Positions 61,032 through 64,000 of a stretch of 64,000 bases of DNA are shown here, piece by piece. The stretch is from Candidatus Bathyarchaeota archaeon (GTDB lineage: Archaea > Thermoproteota > Bathyarchaeia > Bathyarchaeales > Bathycorpusculaceae), in NCBI GenBank assembly GCA_026014485.1, contig JAOZIE010000014.1:893-64892 (forward strand), given 5' to 3'. The notes below the pieces were generated by a model that saw nothing but the letters and a program-made list of their open reading frames with translations, did not search any database and was not told where the DNA came from. Numbering within the stretch: the first letter of the stretch is position 1; each line of letters begins with the position of its first letter. The translations under genes were made by a program, and so were the position numbers.

Positions 61032-61931
61032 ATGTCCAAATCCAAACCTGCAACTCAACTAAAAGCTGAAACGAAAACAAACACCCACAAAATTATCGCA
61101 AAACAAGACTTAGCGTCTAACATCAAACAGATACAAGTACTCGCCCCTGAAATCGCCCAAAAAGCCAAAGCCGGACAATTCGTCATACTCAGGGTACACG
61201 AAGACAGCGAAAGAATCCCCCTAACACTTGTCACATGGGATAACGATGGCACAATTACCCTAATTTTCCAAGAAGTTGGATACTCCACAATCGAACTCGG
61301 AAAACTCACCGTCGGAGACGAAATCCTCAACATAGCAGGACCTCTGGGAAAACCCAGCGAAATAAAAAACTACGGCAAGGTCGCGGTGGTTTGCGGCGGC
61401 GTCGGCACAGCAGCAGCTTATCCAATAGCTAAGGCATTGAAAGAAGCAGGCAGCACCGTAATCTCTATAATCGGAGCCCGAAACCAGCAACTGCTTTTGT
61501 TAGAGGAAGAAATGGCAAAAGTTTCCGACGAATTCTTTATTTCCACAGATGACGGCTCAAAAGGGCACAAAGGCTTTGTCAGTGACGTTTTGAAAACACT
61601 CATTGATAAAAACTACGGCTTTGCCACTGTCTACGCTATTGGTCCTCCTATAATGATGAAAGTAGCCTCGGATGTAACTCGACCTTACAAAATCAAAACA
61701 ATTGTCAGCCTCAACCCGATAATGGTGGACGGCATGGGAATGTGCGGTGCCTGCAGAGTCGCCGTTGCAAACCAAACCAAATTTGCTTGCGTGGATGGTC
61801 CAGAGTTCGATGCGCACCAAGTTGATTTCAAAGAATTAATGCAGCGCCTAAAAGGCTACGTGCCTGAAGAAAAGTCAATCATTCAACATCTCAACCCACT
61901 GGGAGGTAAATGCACTTGCCACCAGCACTAA
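61032..61931 (+). CDS. nfnA: NfnA/SudB-like FAD/NAD-binding subunit
   Basis: About 299 residues from the ATG at 61032 behind GAGGCG. Ferredoxin-NADP reductase fold with ILRVHEDSERIPLTL (FAD site) and VAVVCGGVGTAAAYPIAKAL (NAD site). A C-terminal [2Fe-2S] region GMCGACRVAVANQTKFACVDGPEFDAH is characteristic of NfnA/sulfide dehydrogenase beta subunits. With the next gene it would transfer electrons between NADH, NADPH and ferredoxin, or act as sulfide dehydrogenase. It overlaps the next gene by 22 bases. Confidence 0.9.
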   Translation: MSKSKPATQLKAETKTNTHKIIAKQDLASNIKQIQVLAPEIAQKAKAGQFVILRVHEDSERIPLTLVTWDNDGTITLIFQEVGYSTIELGKLTVGDEILNIAGPLGKPSEIKNYGKVAVVCGGVGTAAAYPIAKALKEAGSTVISIIGARNQQLLLLEEEMAKVSDEFFISTDDGSKGHKGFVSDVLKTLIDKNYGFATVYAIGPPIMMKVASDVTRPYKIKTIVSLNPIMVDGMGMCGACRVAVANQTKFACVDGPEFDAHQVDFKELMQRLKGYVPEEKSIIQHLNPLGGKCTCHQH

Positions 61932-63331
61932 TGCAGCAACAGCAACTCCAGAACCGCTGGCAAGCTATTCCAATGTCCAGTCAAAAACCAGCCGAGCGGA
62001 TTAACAATTTCAGCGAAGTCGCCAAAGGCTACACGGAAGAGCAAGCCTTAGCAGAAGCCTCACGATGCCTAACCTGCCCTAATCCCCAATGTGTACAGGG
62101 GTGCCCCGTGAACGTAGACATACCTGCATTCATAAAATTAATAACAGAACACAAATACGCTGATGCCATCCGAAAGGTGAAAGAAAAAAACAGCTTACCT
62201 GCCATATGCGGCAGAGTTTGCCCCCAAGAGGAGCAATGCCAGAAATACTGTGTGCTGGGCAAGAAAGGCGATGCCGTTTCCATTGGACGCCTAGAACGAT
62301 TCGTAGCGGACCTTGAACTCACGAAACCCCTAACCATTCCGAAACCGCAGACTTTGAACGGCAAAAAAGTTGCAGTTCTAGGGGCTGGTCCCGCAGGATT
62401 AACCGTTGCCGCTGATTTAGCCAAACGCGGCTACAAAGTGGTCGTTTATGAGGCGCTTCATGTTGCAGGCGGCGTATTGGTCTATGGCATTCCAGAGTTT
62501 AGGCTTCCTAAAAAAATTGTCCAAGCCGAAGTCGACTACATAAAAGCCCTAGGCGTAGAGTTGCGTACTGACTCCCTTATTGGCCGCCTGTTTACCATAG
62601 ACGAACTATTGGAGGAAGGCTTTGACGCCGTTTTCATAGGAACAGGCGCTGGGCTGCCAAAGTTCTTGGGGGTTCCTGGCGAAAACCTCAACGGTATTTA
62701 CTCCGCCAACGAATTTCTCATACGCGTAAACCTCATGAAATCCTACAAGTTCCCCCAGTTCAAAACGCCCATACGGGTCGGAAAAAAAGTTGCGGTTATC
62801 GGCGGTGGTAACGTGGCGTTAGATTCTGCGCGTAGCGCGTTACGGCTGGGCGCGGAGAGTGTTTGCTTGGTTTACCGCCGTTCCAGAGGCGAAATGCCTG
62901 CCCGATTAGAGGAGATATTGCACGCGGAAGAAGAAGGAATCACCTGCAAGTTTCTTGCTTCTCCCACTCGGTTTCTGGGTGACGAACAAGGCAGAGTGAC
63001 AGGCATGGAATATATAGCCATGAAGCTTGGGGAACCAGACGAGTCAGGAAGAAGGCATCCTGTTCCGATTAAAGGGTCAGAAGTAGTCATGGACGTTGAT
63101 ACAGTAATCGTCGCTATCGGGCGAACCCCCAACCCGATTATCCAGAGCACCACACAGGGTCTGAACACCACAAAAAACGGCATAATCGTAGTCGACACAG
63201 ACACTGGTCAATCTAGCCTTGACGCTGTCTACGCAGGAGGCGATGTGGCAACAGGCGAAGCCACAGTCATAAGCGCCATGGGGTCAGGTAAAAAAGCCGC
63301 TCACAGCATACATAACTCCCTAACCCGATAA
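61910..63331 (+). CDS. nfnB: NfnB/GltA-like NAD(P)-dependent flavoenzyme subunit
   Basis: A 473-residue protein. N-terminal iron-sulfur region (CLTCPNPQCVQGCPV, CGRVCPQEEQCQKYC), FAD motif LGAGPAGLTVAADLA near residue 150, GVLVYGIPEFRLPK, and NADPH motif IGGGNVALDSARSALRLGAESV. This is the glutamate synthase small-subunit family; with the upstream gene it fits NfnB of electron-bifurcating transhydrogenase. A homotetrameric archaeal glutamate synthase is the alternative. The ATG lies just behind GGAGGT, a short distance for a ribosome binding site. Confidence 0.9.
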   Translation: MHLPPALMQQQQLQNRWQAIPMSSQKPAERINNFSEVAKGYTEEQALAEASRCLTCPNPQCVQGCPVNVDIPAFIKLITEHKYADAIRKVKEKNSLPAICGRVCPQEEQCQKYCVLGKKGDAVSIGRLERFVADLELTKPLTIPKPQTLNGKKVAVLGAGPAGLTVAADLAKRGYKVVVYEALHVAGGVLVYGIPEFRLPKKIVQAEVDYIKALGVELRTDSLIGRLFTIDELLEEGFDAVFIGTGAGLPKFLGVPGENLNGIYSANEFLIRVNLMKSYKFPQFKTPIRVGKKVAVIGGGNVALDSARSALRLGAESVCLVYRRSRGEMPARLEEILHAEEEGITCKFLASPTRFLGDEQGRVTGMEYIAMKLGEPDESGRRHPVPIKGSEVVMDVDTVIVAIGRTPNPIIQSTTQGLNTTKNGIIVVDTDTGQSSLDAVYAGGDVATGEATVISAMGSGKKAAHSIHNSLTR

Positions 63332-63404
63332 GCCCCATAACCCTTGGTCAATTCCTTCAATGGATCCCTGAAAGGAGTTGACTAACCAGGGGCTTCCTTT
63401 TCGT

Positions 63405-64000
63405 TTACTGCAGGTCAGATTCTTCTGGTGCTTCCTGAGGTTTCATTTTGAAGGCTCGGTTTACGGCAACTTCTGCTATGCTTAGAGCGCAGTGGGCGAT
63501 TCTTCTAATGTTGTCGCGAAGGGTGCAGATGGCGCAGACCAGTTCAGGGCTTTTTTGTTCAATTGTGAACGTTTTTGATGCGATTTCGATGTAGAGCTTC
63601 TCCATTCTTTGTTGGCTCTTCATGATTTCAACGGCGAAAAGAACATCTCGGGAGAAGAAGGCGGTTACTGCTTTGACGTATAAATCGATTGTTTCAATTG
63701 CGGTGGCTACGATGAGGTCTGATAGGTCATCGGGGATTTTCTGCTTGTTTCCTTCAATCATTATTACGTTGCGAGCGATGATTGCGGCGTAATCCGCTGC
63801 GTGTTCCATTCTGTAAACAAGTATCTGATAATCCATGCAATCCAAGGGTTCTATGTGAAGCTCGCTTGCAAGCATGGGATTTTGAGCTGCATTGCGCAGG
63901 ATTCTGAGGATGAAAAACGCGAAATGATCCACGTCATCGTCAAGGCTGTAGACAGACTTCGCCAAAGCAGTGTCTCTTCTTTTTATGGCGCTGACTGCGC
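63405..64000 (-). CDS. PhoU-family protein (partial, runs off the window)
   Basis: At least 198 residues. The frame is open across the right edge (AVSAIKRRDTALAKSVYSLDDDVDHFAFFILRIL), so the TTG at 63965 is not the start. The pattern of long helices with LDDDVD and MEHAADYAAIIARNV is typical of PhoU repeats; the usual archaeal protein has an AbrB-like or first PhoU unit upstream. PhoU proteins regulate phosphate uptake and bind metal clusters through E/D residues. The last residues, PQEAPEESDL, form an acidic tail. Confidence 0.8.
   Translation of the reverse strand, partial: AVSAIKRRDTALAKSVYSLDDDVDHFAFFILRILRNAAQNPMLASELHIEPLDCMDYQILVYRMEHAADYAAIIARNVIMIEGNKQKIPDDLSDLIVATAIETIDLYVKAVTAFFSRDVLFAVEIMKSQQRMEKLYIEIASKTFTIEQKSPELVCAICTLRDNIRRIAHCALSIAEVAVNRAFKMKPQEAPEESDLQ

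Noticed and set aside
1-64000. tRNA genes, CRISPR arrays and insertion sequences
   Set aside because: No cloverleaf with a GTTCRAATC T-loop, no regularly spaced repeats and no transposase were found by reading; very diverged tRNAs or ones with introns could be missed.

Overview
The window looks like chromosomal DNA of a mesophilic TACK-group archaeon, most likely a member of the Bathyarchaeia. Support: an archaeal Cdv/ESCRT-III division cluster, the archaeal RNase P subunit Rpp21/Rnp4, long-form archaeal RmlA, AT-rich TATA-type promoters with short leaders, frequent TTG/GTG starts, IorAB and PaaK, and no bacterial division or peptidoglycan genes. The phylum assignment is an inference from gene content. 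I found no rRNA, tRNA, CRISPR array, insertion sequence or prophage.

Layout. 1-0.26 kb: remains of a RelBE-like toxin-antitoxin pair. 0.5-6.8 kb: six overlapping minus-strand genes of the MoxR/DUF58/DUF4350/DUF4129 type. 7.4-13.7 kb: a DUF1616 membrane protein divergent from an operon with the missing DUF1616 outer domain, two FtsX-like permeases, a polytopic GT-C-like protein and an ABC ATPase. 13.9-22.1 kb: envelope glycan genes (two flippase-like proteins, a secreted metalloprotease, RmlA/C/B/D, a DPM1-like glycosyltransferase). 22.1-25.8 kb: an ACT protein and two anchored Kelch proteins. 26.1-32.3 kb: aryl-CoA ligase, IorA with an inserted ferredoxin, IorB, a hotdog thioesterase, aspartate kinase. 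32.5-38.6 kb: Rnp4, a YhbY-like protein, an amino acid permease, an Lhr-type helicase and a surface protein. 39.1-41.1 kb: a four-gene DUF2589 cassette of unknown function. 41.1-43.5 kb: a winged-helix regulator and small unknown genes. 43.7-47.3 kb: cdvB-cdvA-cdvB-cdvC. 47.5-60.8 kb: mostly molybdenum/tungsten cofactor genes (three MobB, MobA, MoeA, FdhD-like, ModE-like regulator, an ECF S component with a molybdopterin-fold protein), with three nucleotidyltransferase paralogues and a CitG-like gene. 61.0-63.3 kb: NfnAB-like flavoenzymes. The right edge cuts a PhoU-family gene.

The metabolic genes fit an anaerobe that ferments or assimilates aromatic amino acids: IorAB and PaaK interconvert arylpyruvates, arylacetyl-CoA and arylacetates with ferredoxin, an Nfn-like enzyme balances ferredoxin and NAD(P)H, and the cofactor genes would supply tungsten or molybdenum oxidoreductases lying outside the window. 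The most unusual points are: two different conserved control elements, each shared by two distant genes for anchored extracellular proteins; the uncharacterised DUF2589 cassette built from two repeated modules; the ferredoxin domain inserted into IorA; the B-A-B-C division cluster, whose second CdvB lacks a normal start codon; and a DUF1616 protein split between two divergent genes.
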